From assembly GCA_947454715.1 (NCBI GenBank), contig CANGMZ010000012.1, forward strand, positions 1 through 45,421: a stretch of DNA of 45,421 nucleotides, given 5' to 3'. The notes beneath the pieces were generated by a model. The model made no database searches. It was given only the letters and a program-made list of their open reading frames with translations, and was not told the origin of the DNA. Positions 1 to 7,701 of the stretch are shown piece after piece. A program made the translations under genes and the position numbers. This DNA comes from Chitinophagaceae bacterium (GTDB taxonomy: Bacteria > Bacteroidota > Bacteroidia > Chitinophagales > Chitinophagaceae). Numbering within the stretch: the stretch's first letter is position 1; the number at the start of each line of letters is the position of its first letter.

Positions 1-1
1 T

Positions 2-1795
2 ACTTTGAATGCTGACTTCGGTTCAGGTATCATTGTTACTCGTGTTGAAGGTGTTGGTAACGGTGGTAACACTGTAGAATTAAGTGATGCTTCTACTAAT
101 GCTATCTTGAAAGATGATTCAGTTAATGCGGCTGTTTACAATCAAGGTCAGGGTCCTATCAGTGTAACTGTTGTAGATCCGGTTAAGGTTCCTGCTTTGG
201 ATTGGGTTTTCCAAATCAACGGTGGTCTTACGGGTACTAACTTGAGCACTACTGCAACTTGGTCATTAACTGCTAAGAAAAATGGTGCTGCTGTTGAAAC
301 AATATACAGTGAAAGAGATATCTCTTCTATCAATGAACAGATTATTGAAAAATACGGTCTTTCTATCAATGTAAAGCAAGTGAAAGCTCCAGGTGGTGAA
401 CAAGATAAAGGAAATGGCTATATCACTTCTAGTATCATTTTTGCTGATCAATCTAAACCATGGTTAGCAGGTGTTTCTGATCAGGAAGATAGTAGTTTTG
501 CTAACTGGATCAGATCAGGTCAGAAAGCTAGCTATTCTAATACTTATAGCTTAACTAACCCTTGCGATTTCAATGATAATAAGCTAGATACTTTCCAGAT
601 TTATGAAAACTTGTTCACCAACTATACTCCTGCAAAAGGAACTTGGGCTCCTTATGCTTTAGCTGCTGCTTATTCTGGTAGACACTATGGTAGTGGTACA
701 CTTTGCGGTTTCCAAGTTGCTTATAACACATCTAACCAAACTGCGGCTTCTATGGCGCTTCTTCCGGACGTAAACCTTGTGTTTACTAATGATAAGAGCA
801 AGTGGACAAGAGTTGCAGTTATTGAAGAACAAGAGGATTCATTGCTTGCTGAAAATCGTGCTAACAAGTTCTATCTTAGAAAGCATGCTGGTTGGAACGG
901 TAATATTGATGGTCAAGGCCGCCCGGTTTATTCTAGTGCAGCATCTGATATGAGTATGTCTTGGTTCCCTGGTTATGCAATTGATCAGAACACAGGTAAG
1001 CGTTTGAATATCGTATTCGGTGAAGACTCTTACTTGTCTCAAGACAATGGTGCTGATATGTTGTGGAATCCTACAAGCCGTATCTTCAGTTCTTATGATA
1101 ACTCAGTTATCTTCGGTGGTAAACATGTTATTTATGTATTGGGTACTAAATACGATCAGGATTCTGCTTTCGTAGCTCAGGTTAAGGTTTCTGCTCCTAC
1201 TAACGTATTGTTGGCTAAGGCGTATGCAAATGCAAGATGGATTGGTATACCTACAGCTAACGCAGCTTCTCCATTGTTAAGTCTTAAAGATGGTTTAATT
1301 CCTACAGAAACAACTTTACGTTTCCGTGTTAACCGTCCTTACGCTCCTTACACTGCGGTAGATACGACTACGTTAACTGATGCTGTTGCCGGTCATGCTG
1401 CATTCCCTTACTACACATTCTCTACAACTGATCTTGCTCCAAGAGCAGCTTCAGATAATCCTGATAAGAGTGCGTTGTTAGATAGAATCAAGTCTGTACC
1501 AAATCCTTATTATGGTTATTCAGGTTACGAAACTAGCCGTTACGATACAAAGGTTAAGATCATTAATCTTCCTGCTCGTGCTACTGTTCACATCTACTCT
1601 CTTGATGGTACATTGGTTCGTACAATCTCTAAGAGCGATCCAAACACTTCTTATCTTGATTGGGATGTTCGTAACTCTGCAGGTTTGCCGATAGCTGGTG
1701 GTATGTATTTGATGCATGTTCAGGCAGAAGGTATTGGTGAAGTAGTATTGAAATGGTTTGGTGCTATGCGCCCGATCGATGCTACAACTTATTAA
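2..1795 (+). CDS. C-terminal part of a large secreted protein (5' end outside window)
   Basis: The reading frame is open to the left edge, so this is a C-terminal fragment of about 597 residues; the TTG at 5 is not a real start. The last 90 residues form a FlgD-like or T9SS-type C-terminal module: a beta-rich stretch with VHIYSLDGTLVRTI, then GLPIAGGMYLMHV, ending in VVLKWFGAMRPIDATTY. Such modules are usual at the end of long Bacteroidota proteins exported by the type IX secretion system. The rest is rich in Gly, Ser, Thr, Asn and aromatic residues, as expected of a secreted beta protein. A PorV/PorQ-family gene follows after 62 bases, which supports a link with type IX secretion. The exact role is not recognisable. 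Confidence 0.75.
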   Translation, partial: TLNADFGSGIIVTRVEGVGNGGNTVELSDASTNAILKDDSVNAAVYNQGQGPISVTVVDPVKVPALDWVFQINGGLTGTNLSTTATWSLTAKKNGAAVETIYSERDISSINEQIIEKYGLSINVKQVKAPGGEQDKGNGYITSSIIFADQSKPWLAGVSDQEDSSFANWIRSGQKASYSNTYSLTNPCDFNDNKLDTFQIYENLFTNYTPAKGTWAPYALAAAYSGRHYGSGTLCGFQVAYNTSNQTAASMALLPDVNLVFTNDKSKWTRVAVIEEQEDSLLAENRANKFYLRKHAGWNGNIDGQGRPVYSSAASDMSMSWFPGYAIDQNTGKRLNIVFGEDSYLSQDNGADMLWNPTSRIFSSYDNSVIFGGKHVIYVLGTKYDQDSAFVAQVKVSAPTNVLLAKAYANARWIGIPTANAASPLLSLKDGLIPTETTLRFRVNRPYAPYTAVDTTTLTDAVAGHAAFPYYTFSTTDLAPRAASDNPDKSALLDRIKSVPNPYYGYSGYETSRYDTKVKIINLPARATVHIYSLDGTLVRTISKSDPNTSYLDWDVRNSAGLPIAGGMYLMHVQAEGIGEVVLKWFGAMRPIDATTY

Positions 1796-1807
1796 TTTTC
1801 ATTTACA

Positions 1808-1831
1808 GGCAGGGAGCAACTGCTCCCTGCC
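1808..1831 (+). other. Strong intergenic hairpin without a U-tract
   Basis: GGCAGGGAGC and GCTCCCTGCC form a perfect 10-bp stem with a 4-base loop, in the 62-base gap between the secreted-protein fragment and the PorV-family gene. The bases after it are AATAAATAT, so there is no U-run as in an intrinsic terminator. It could stabilise the upstream mRNA end or act as a partial terminator. Confidence 0.6.
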
Positions 1832-1857
1832 AATAAATATACATTAAGCACACAAAT

Positions 1858-2967
1858 ATGAAAAAAATTTCAAATAGCACCATTCTTGCCATCTGCGCTT
1901 TGGGTATTTCTTTTACTTCATTCGCCGGCAATAAAGATCGTATAGGCCAGTCAGGTGCACCGGAGTTGATCATTAATCCATGGGCTCGTTCTACAGGTGT
2001 TTTTGGTATGAACGGTGCTTACGTTAGTGGTCTTGAAGCTATGAAATGCAACATCGCAGGTTTGGCTGCAGATAGCACTACTGAGGTTGGTTTGTCTCAT
2101 GGCGTTTATCTTTCAGGTTCTGGTGTAAACATCAATAATCTTGCAGTTGCTCAGAACATCGGTAACGGTAATGTTATAGGTTTGAATATCATGTCAATGA
2201 GTTTTGGTGATATCCCTGCAACAGATTATTTCAATCCAGATGGTTATGGTACTTACCACCCACAATACTTGAATGTTCAGTTAGGTTTTGCTCGTCAGTT
2301 CTCTACGCATATCAATGCAGGTGCTGCTGCAACTTACGTTTCTGAACAGATTAGTAATATCAATGCTTTAGGTTTGGCTTTTGAAGGTGGTATCCAATAT
2401 ATCACTGGTAAGAAAGACAATTTCCACCTTGGTGTTACTTTGCGTAACTTGGGTACTAACATGAGATTCTCGGGTACAGGTTTTGCAGTTAATGCAGAGC
2501 AGTCTCAGTCTTCTCCTGGATATACGATCTCTGTTAATGCGCCTTCTGATAAGTTTAGTATGCCTACTTACCTCAACCTTGCGGCATCTTATGATTTCTA
2601 CTTAGACGAAAATCACCTCGTTTCTGCAGATAGTACACCAATGCACAAGCTTACTGTTATGGGTAGCTTTACTTCTAACTCATTCATCAATGACTACATT
2701 GGTGTTGGTGCGGAGTACACTTACAAAAACATGTTCAGTCTTCGTGCTGCTTACAGATATGAAAAAGGTATCGGTAATTCAGAAACTACTAATACAATGT
2801 ATGTAGGTTTATCTGCTGGTGCTACTGTTCAGACTCGTATCGGTGCTACTGGTCCAGGTTTAGCAATCGATTATTCTTACAGACCAACTCAGCGTCCTGC
2901 TAATGGTGTTCACATGATCTCTTTGAGATTCACTCGTGGAGCTAGCAGCAAGAAAAGTGATGATTAA
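1858..2967 (+). CDS. PorV/PorQ family outer-membrane protein
   Basis: 369 residues with an N-terminal signal peptide (about 1-23, cut after TSFAG). The mature start GNKDRIGQSGAPELIINPWARSTG is typical of the PorV/PorQ family, FadL-like beta barrels that help type IX secretion cargo at the outer membrane. The remainder alternates short beta strands and turns (for example FHLGVTLRNLGTNMRFSG) as in a 14-strand barrel. The gene follows the end of a large secreted protein and is probably cotranscribed with it. Chitinophagaceae carry many paralogues, so this is more likely a dedicated partner of the upstream protein than the core PorV; that is inference. Confidence 0.85.
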   Translation: MKKISNSTILAICALGISFTSFAGNKDRIGQSGAPELIINPWARSTGVFGMNGAYVSGLEAMKCNIAGLAADSTTEVGLSHGVYLSGSGVNINNLAVAQNIGNGNVIGLNIMSMSFGDIPATDYFNPDGYGTYHPQYLNVQLGFARQFSTHINAGAAATYVSEQISNINALGLAFEGGIQYITGKKDNFHLGVTLRNLGTNMRFSGTGFAVNAEQSQSSPGYTISVNAPSDKFSMPTYLNLAASYDFYLDENHLVSADSTPMHKLTVMGSFTSNSFINDYIGVGAEYTYKNMFSLRAAYRYEKGIGNSETTNTMYVGLSAGATVQTRIGATGPGLAIDYSYRPTQRPANGVHMISLRFTRGASSKKSDD

Positions 2968-3019
2968 TCACTTTGGGGTATAGTTACCCGCTCTAAGTTT
3001 TCAATTACTTATATTTTCG

Positions 3020-3027
3020 TATTTTTG
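3020..3027 (+). promoter_or_regulatory. Possible -7 element upstream of greA
   Basis: TATTTTTG matches the Bacteroidota TAnnTTTG -7 consensus. Transcription would start near 3032, at the base of the hairpin 3031-3061. I see no clear -33 TTTG at the usual spacing, so this is only a candidate. Confidence 0.35.
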
Positions 3028-3030
3028 TCT

Positions 3031-3070
3031 TGCAACGCTTCTGTTTTACGGAGGCGTTGTATTTTTTTTC
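3031..3070 (+). terminator. Intrinsic terminator between the PorV-family gene and greA
   Basis: An 11-bp unbroken stem (3031-3041 with 3051-3061, two G-U pairs) with a 9-base loop is followed by eight T residues. It is placed to end the PorV-family transcript. It also lies in the possible leader of greA, so attenuation cannot be excluded. Confidence 0.8.
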
Positions 3071-3095
3071 TGTTTGCAATAAATTTTTTGATACA

Positions 3096-3569
3096 ATGTC
3101 TGAATTGAATTATTTGACAAAGGAGACTTTAGCTCAGATGAGAGAAGAGTTAACTAAGCTTAAAACTACAGGTCGTGCTGAAATAGCCAGGCAGATAGCC
3201 GAAGCAAGAGAAAAAGGTGACTTGAAAGAAAATGCTGAATATGATGCCGCTAAAGAAGCTCAGGGACATCATGAGGCTAAGGTAGCTCAGCTTGAACACG
3301 TTATTTTGAATGCACGGGTAATTGATGTTAAAGACCTGGATCTTAGTAAAGTATCTATACTCAGTAAAGTAACGGTTACCAATCTCACAAGTAAGAAAAC
3401 GTTAATTTACCAGATTGTTTCTGAAAGTGAAGCTGATTTGAAAGCAGGTAAAATATCTGTTACTTCACCAATTGGTAAAGGTTTATTAGGAAAAGCTATT
3501 GGTGAGATTGCAGAAGTAAGTGCGCCTAGTGGTACTTTTAAGTTTCAGATAGACCACATATCAGCATAA
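3096..3569 (+). CDS. greA: Transcription elongation factor GreA
   Basis: 157 residues, the normal GreA length. The N-terminal coiled coil (about 1-75) carries the acidic tip motif EAREKGDLKENAEYDAAKE, which enters the RNA polymerase secondary channel and stimulates cleavage of backtracked RNA. The C-terminal FKBP-like domain has SPIGKGLLGKAIGE. I chose the ATG at 3096 because family members begin at MSELNYLTKE; an upstream in-frame start at 3030 would add 22 residues encoded by the terminator hairpin and T-run. A HIT-family gene starts 2 bases after the stop, so the two are probably cotranscribed. Confidence 0.95.
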   Translation: MSELNYLTKETLAQMREELTKLKTTGRAEIARQIAEAREKGDLKENAEYDAAKEAQGHHEAKVAQLEHVILNARVIDVKDLDLSKVSILSKVTVTNLTSKKTLIYQIVSESEADLKAGKISVTSPIGKGLLGKAIGEIAEVSAPSGTFKFQIDHISA

Positions 3570-3571
3570 AT

Positions 3572-3964
3572 ATGAGCAGCATTTTTTCGAAAATCATTGC
3601 CGGGGATATTCCATGCCACAAGATTGCTGAAAACGACAATTTTATTGCTTTCCTTGATATTACACCTATTCGCATGGGGCACGTATTAGTTGTGCCTAAG
3701 GTAGAAGTGGATAAGATTTTTGATGTTGATAATCGTTATTTGTCTGAATGGTTGGTGTTTGCAAAGCCAATTGCGAAAGCAATTGAACTCGCTTTCCCAT
3801 GCAATCGTTGCGGTATAAGTGTTGTTGGACTGGAAGTGCCACATGCACACATGCATTTGGTACCTATAAACTCAGCAGATGATCTCAATTTTACCAGACA
3901 AAAATTGTCGGTTACGAGTGATGATCTGAAAGAAGTAAGACTAAAATTGTTACAACATTTATAG
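3572..3964 (+). CDS. HIT family nucleotide-binding protein
   Basis: 130 residues, the usual size of HIT (histidine triad) hydrolases related to HINT. The catalytic motif HAHMHLVP has its histidines at residues 91, 93 and 95. The N-terminal SIFSKIIAGDIPCHKIAEND and the central PIRMGHVLVVPK are also family hallmarks. Members hydrolyse purine nucleoside phosphoramidates or related nucleotide conjugates; the physiological substrate is usually unknown. It lies 2 bases behind greA and ends before a convergent gene. Confidence 0.92.
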   Translation: MSSIFSKIIAGDIPCHKIAENDNFIAFLDITPIRMGHVLVVPKVEVDKIFDVDNRYLSEWLVFAKPIAKAIELAFPCNRCGISVVGLEVPHAHMHLVPINSADDLNFTRQKLSVTSDDLKEVRLKLLQHL

Positions 3965-3986
3965 TAATAGCAAGAATTAGCTATTG

Positions 3987-4028
3987 ATAGCGGGTATTTC
4001 TCATAAAGGATTACCCGCTATTGATTTT
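3987..4028 (+). terminator. Terminator after the HIT gene, overlapping the end of the convergent gene
   Basis: ATAGCGGGTA and TACCCGCTAT form a perfect 10-bp stem (3987-3996 with 4012-4021), followed by TGATTTTTG. The right arm and the loop contain the stop and last codons of the minus-strand gene ending at 4001. Confidence 0.6.
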
Positions 4029-4306
4029 TGCACTACACTCCATGCCTGAGGTTTCTCAGAAAACAATGCTTTTGTCATACCCCATGTTTCTTTAAAAAAT
4101 TCCGAGTATCGGTAATGATTCAGGTCTTGCTCGGTTTCCCAATTACTATATGTAAAAAAAACGTTTGGATCATTACTTCCTTGCCACAATTCTAAATGAC
4201 TGCAACCATCAAAGCCTCTTATTCTATCTTTTCTGTCTTCAAATAAGGTAACAAAAGCCTCGATGTTTTCAGGCTTAAATGTCATCTGAACTATTCTGAG
4301 TATCAT
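4001..4306 (-). CDS. Antibiotic biosynthesis monooxygenase (ABM) fold protein
   Basis: 101 residues with the pattern of ABM-domain proteins: an initial beta strand ILRIVQMTFKPENIEAFVTLF, the middle CSHLELWQG, FFTYSNWETEQDLNHYRYSE, and a C-terminal helix. This ferredoxin-like dimeric fold includes quinol monooxygenases and heme-degrading enzymes, but many members have no known reaction. The ATG overlaps the stop of the upstream SAM hydrolase gene by 4 bases (ATGA), which implies translational coupling and one transcript. Confidence 0.8.
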   Translation of the reverse strand: MILRIVQMTFKPENIEAFVTLFEDRKDRIRGFDGCSHLELWQGSNDPNVFFTYSNWETEQDLNHYRYSEFFKETWGMTKALFSEKPQAWSVVQKSIAGNPL

Positions 4307-5079
4307 TTAAAACTAATTTTTATGTTATTGCTTTTCCCTCCAAGCTTTAACCCGAATAAGCTTGCAGCTCTTCCATGGTTCAGACATATCTCAAGATAGC
4401 CATTACTGTTAAAACGACAGAGTTTGTAACCTTCTTTGACATCACTGTAGTTCTGTTTAATATCATTGATTTCTTCAACCAATGTGAATTTTAAAGAAAA
4501 CTCTTTACCCTGTGACAAAAGTTCATATTGTTCCTTTGTGAAGTTAATTGTTACGTTCTCAAACTCGTCAATGTGAATTACTTCAATGTCGTCTATTGTA
4601 TTTGCAGTTTTTTGTAGTTTGTTTTTTTGTAATAACTGGAAGGGGATTAACCCCAGTTGTTCTGTTTCATTATTTTGTAATAACGATATTACTTCTCCTG
4701 CTTTATGTAGCCAATTATGAAATGAATGATTGTTTTGTAGCTCTAGACAAAGCCAGGAGTCTATATTTGTTGTCTTTAGTGATAAGGATAACAAGCCGTT
4801 ATCTGGCGATAAGAAATAGTGCCCGTCATATTTTGACAAAACTAATCGAGGATTAGTAGTGGAGAAAATATCAAACAATAGTAGGTGAACAGTCCCTTTC
4901 GGGAAATTATTATATGCCGAACCAAACAGGTATGCTGCCTGATGGATATTGAACGGTTGAACTTCGTGGCTTATATCTATTAATCTGTTGAGCGGTACAT
5001 GCTGCATGAGTACACCTTTTGCAATAGCCACAGAGGCATCTTGCAGTCCAAAGTCGGAGAATAAAGTGATGTATCGCAT
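4303..5079 (-). CDS. SAM hydrolase / SAM hydroxide adenosyltransferase (DUF62 family)
   Basis: 258 residues. The start RYITLFSDFGLQDASVAIAKG with DISHEVQPFNIHQAAYLF is diagnostic of the DUF62 family, related to fluorinase and chlorinase SalL. Most bacterial members use water or hydroxide to split S-adenosylmethionine into adenosine and methionine. FLSPDNGLLSLSL and the C-terminal barrel ending in GLKLGGKSNNIKISF also fit. It lies first in a two-gene unit with the ABM-like gene. A -7 element (TAATTTTG, minus strand) lies 11 bases before the start. Confidence 0.88.
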   Translation of the reverse strand: MRYITLFSDFGLQDASVAIAKGVLMQHVPLNRLIDISHEVQPFNIHQAAYLFGSAYNNFPKGTVHLLLFDIFSTTNPRLVLSKYDGHYFLSPDNGLLSLSLKTTNIDSWLCLELQNNHSFHNWLHKAGEVISLLQNNETEQLGLIPFQLLQKNKLQKTANTIDDIEVIHIDEFENVTINFTKEQYELLSQGKEFSLKFTLVEEINDIKQNYSDVKEGYKLCRFNSNGYLEICLNHGRAASLFGLKLGGKSNNIKISFK

Positions 5080-5089
5080 GTTGAGATTA

Positions 5090-5097
5090 CAAAATTA
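5090..5097 (-). promoter_or_regulatory. -7 element of the SAM hydrolase unit
   Basis: On the minus strand this reads TAATTTTG, a perfect TAnnTTTG match. Transcription would begin near 5085, leaving a leader of only a few bases before the ATG at 5079. Confidence 0.5.
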
Positions 5098-5174
5098 ACC
5101 CTAATTCTCTGCTTCACATAAGTAATATCCACTCTTTTTATCCGTTATCCTTACAGTTCACTATTTTTACATCC

Positions 5175-6623
5175 ATGCGTTTCAAAACAGCTTCATTAAT
5201 AACAGTTGCTATTGCTATATTTTTTCTGATGTGTGCTCCATCCTGCCGCAAAACACAACGTGTTTTGACTACGGGTGGCGTCGTTACTTTTTCTGATGAT
5301 ACTTTGAGTTTTGATACTGTTTTTACTGCTGCAGGTAGTTTTACGACCGGTATATTGATATACAATAAACAAAATGAGCCGATTACACTCAGCACTGTTA
5401 AGTTGAAGAATGGTAACAGCTCATATTTTCATATCAATGTTGATGGCTTTACAGGCAATGTGGTCAATAACATAAACATCGCAGCTCATGATAGTATTTA
5501 TGTTTTTGCAACCGTAAATATAAATCCAACGGATACAAGTACTCCTTTTATTGTAACAGATGAACTTATTGCTACATTAAACGGTAAGGATTTTTCCGTC
5601 CCTTTTGTGGCTTACGGGCAAAATGCACATTACATAGTAAGTGATAGCTTGTCAGGTACGAACAACTGGTTAACAGATAAACCCTATGTAGTATTGCACT
5701 CTTGTGTTGTAGGGCCGGGAGCAACGCTGAATATCCCTGCAAAGTGCAAAGTATATATGCATCAGGATGCAAGGTTCTTTGTTTTCGGTACGATGAACGT
5801 AAACCCTACACCCGTAGCACCTGCTGATAGTGTTGTTTTTCAAGGAGATAGATTAGACCGTGATTACTTTGGTTATCTGGGTTATCCGGGAGAGTGGGGG
5901 GGATTCTATTTTGTGACAGGCAGTACGGGTACTTTTAAAAAGACAGTTATTAAGAATTGTGGTGGTGGCTCTATGTACCGTGGCTTTTATGCCCAGCCTG
6001 CTGCTATGGAAGTTGACTCAGGTGCACATGTGACCATCAATAGCACCATCATTAAAAACTCGATTGGTTATGGTATTCTTAACTGGCAAGGTAATGTTAC
6101 CGCAACTAATACATTTGTTGGTACTACTGGCGCTGAGGCTTTGGTGAGTCTTCAGGGTGGTTATGACTCAATGACGAATTGCACATTTGCTAATTACGGT
6201 GATGTGGCAGTAAGTTTAGATCATCGCAGTAATCACACTGTTGTTCTTCTTAATTACTTTCAGGTGAGTAGTACCGAGATATATTATGGTGCTTTAGATG
6301 CGGTTTTGCGTAACTGTATCGTATATGGCTCACTTGATAGTGAGATTATTTGTGATCAGGTTTCCGGCACTCCGGCAAGTGTGCGCTTAGATCATTCATT
6401 GTTGAAAATCGGTTCTGTAATAGACCTGTCTTTCATTCATATATCTGGCAATATTGTTAATCAGGATCCTCTGTTCAAGAACATTACGAACAACGATTTT
6501 CACCTTACGTCTTCATCACCCGCAATAAGTAATGGTGCAATAATAACTGCCATAAGTGCCGATTTGGACGGAAATTCGAGAAGTGGTCATAATGATATTG
6601 GGTGCTATCAGTATACGCCTTAG
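5175..6623 (+). CDS. Lipoprotein with right-handed parallel beta-helix
   Basis: 482 residues. The N-terminus has a hydrophobic signal and the lipobox-like APSC with Cys24, so a lipid-anchored protein is likely. Residues about 200-440 show repeated N/G-rich strand-turn units (VTINSTIIKNSIGYGIL, NCTFANYGDVAVSLD, AVLRNCIVYGS) typical of pectate-lyase-like parallel beta helices. The C-terminal DPLFKNITNNDFHLTSSSPAISNG and DLDGNSRSGHNDIGCYQY are the closing motif of choice-of-anchor Q proteins. No catalytic residues of a polysaccharide lyase are evident, so binding or a structural role is as likely as an enzyme. Confidence 0.85.
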   Translation: MRFKTASLITVAIAIFFLMCAPSCRKTQRVLTTGGVVTFSDDTLSFDTVFTAAGSFTTGILIYNKQNEPITLSTVKLKNGNSSYFHINVDGFTGNVVNNINIAAHDSIYVFATVNINPTDTSTPFIVTDELIATLNGKDFSVPFVAYGQNAHYIVSDSLSGTNNWLTDKPYVVLHSCVVGPGATLNIPAKCKVYMHQDARFFVFGTMNVNPTPVAPADSVVFQGDRLDRDYFGYLGYPGEWGGFYFVTGSTGTFKKTVIKNCGGGSMYRGFYAQPAAMEVDSGAHVTINSTIIKNSIGYGILNWQGNVTATNTFVGTTGAEALVSLQGGYDSMTNCTFANYGDVAVSLDHRSNHTVVLLNYFQVSSTEIYYGALDAVLRNCIVYGSLDSEIICDQVSGTPASVRLDHSLLKIGSVIDLSFIHISGNIVNQDPLFKNITNNDFHLTSSSPAISNGAIITAISADLDGNSRSGHNDIGCYQYTP

Positions 6624-6736
6624 TAAAAGATAATATTCACTTTTCCCCCTAAAACTAAAATACCCCTTTGCTACTGTCCGACAGTGCTTTGGGGATTTAG
6701 TAAACAGATTGACCTGTTATACTTTATTATGATCAA

Positions 6737-7585
6737 TTACTGTGCCAGATTACTATTGTCAGTAGCATTGTCTTCTTTCAATACGCTATCCGGCAGTTCT
6801 GTATTTTCAGTTATCTCAACTGTCACATCTGCGCCCTCCATGCTTTCTGTATTCCATTCCAGAATGAAATTATTTCTGCCTTCACCCACTAATATGCCCA
6901 AATATTTTTGTTGAATTAATTCGAGCATAGCCAGAAAGGTGAATATAGCATGTATCCTGTTTTCACAGGTGTCAAAAAGCATTTCAAACGGAATACGCTT
7001 TTTCTCTTTCAGGTGGTCGAGTAGAAATACACGCTGCCCCTCAAGGCTATAATTATATTTTACAACTACGTGTTGCGGTTTGAACATGCGCTCGTTAAAA
7101 CGCTTGATGGCTTTTTCATAAGCCTGCAGCAGCTTGTACATTGTAACTGCTTGTATTTCAGTGCCCTCAGAATAGTTCTCGCCAAGTTCGTGTAGCTCTG
7201 TATTGATATTGCCTCTTTTTTGTTGCATCAGCCGGTCAGTTTCCATGACTGTCATTATTTCTGATGCTTCTTTAAAGCGCTTGTATTCCAATATTTTATC
7301 TACCAGTTCCTGACGTGGATCTATTTCATTGCCATGAGCATCTTTTTCTCTGCGAGGCAACAACATTCTTGCCTTTATGCGCATCAGTGTAGATACAAAT
7401 AATATGAATTCACTTGCCAGTTCAATATTTAATGCCTCCAGTGATTTGATATATACCAGAAACTCATTGGTGATACCAGTAATGGGTATATTATATATAT
7501 CCAGTTCATCCCGCTCTATAAAGAATAGAAGCAGATCAAATGGGCCCTCGAATTGAGGTAGTTTTATCTGATACGATACCGACAT
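6737..7585 (-). CDS. scpA: Segregation and condensation protein A
   Basis: 282 residues. The N-terminus YQIKLPQFEGPFDLLLFFIERDELDIYNIPI is the classic ScpA kleisin start, and the C-terminal winged helix carries ENRIHAIFTFLAMLELIQQK. ScpA bridges the two SMC heads and ScpB in the bacterial condensin. scpB is not in this window. The gene is downstream of the biotin carboxylase gene on the same strand after 116 bases, and a minus-strand TATTTTTG at 7655-7662 could give it its own promoter. Confidence 0.95.
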   Translation of the reverse strand: MSVSYQIKLPQFEGPFDLLLFFIERDELDIYNIPITGITNEFLVYIKSLEALNIELASEFILFVSTLMRIKARMLLPRREKDAHGNEIDPRQELVDKILEYKRFKEASEIMTVMETDRLMQQKRGNINTELHELGENYSEGTEIQAVTMYKLLQAYEKAIKRFNERMFKPQHVVVKYNYSLEGQRVFLLDHLKEKKRIPFEMLFDTCENRIHAIFTFLAMLELIQQKYLGILVGEGRNNFILEWNTESMEGADVTVEITENTELPDSVLKEDNATDNSNLAQ

Positions 7586-7654
7586 TAATGATATTAGGTC
7601 AAAAAATAAATAGGCGGACTACCTGAGTAGCGACATCCTGTGGCATAATTGCAC

Positions 7655-7662
7655 CAAAAATA
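7655..7662 (-). promoter_or_regulatory. Possible -7 element of scpA
   Basis: Read on the minus strand this is TATTTTTG, matching TAnnTTTG, 70 bases before the scpA start and in the gap after the biotin carboxylase gene. Confidence 0.35.
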
Positions 7663-7701
7663 AACTATTTCACTGATGTAATCATGATTTAGCGGCTGAG
7701 C

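Noticed and set aside
6661..6698. Terminator hairpin between the beta-helix lipoprotein and scpA
   Set aside because: ACTGT/ACAGT and CCCC/GGGG pair only with internal loops and there is no clean T-run; too weak to list.
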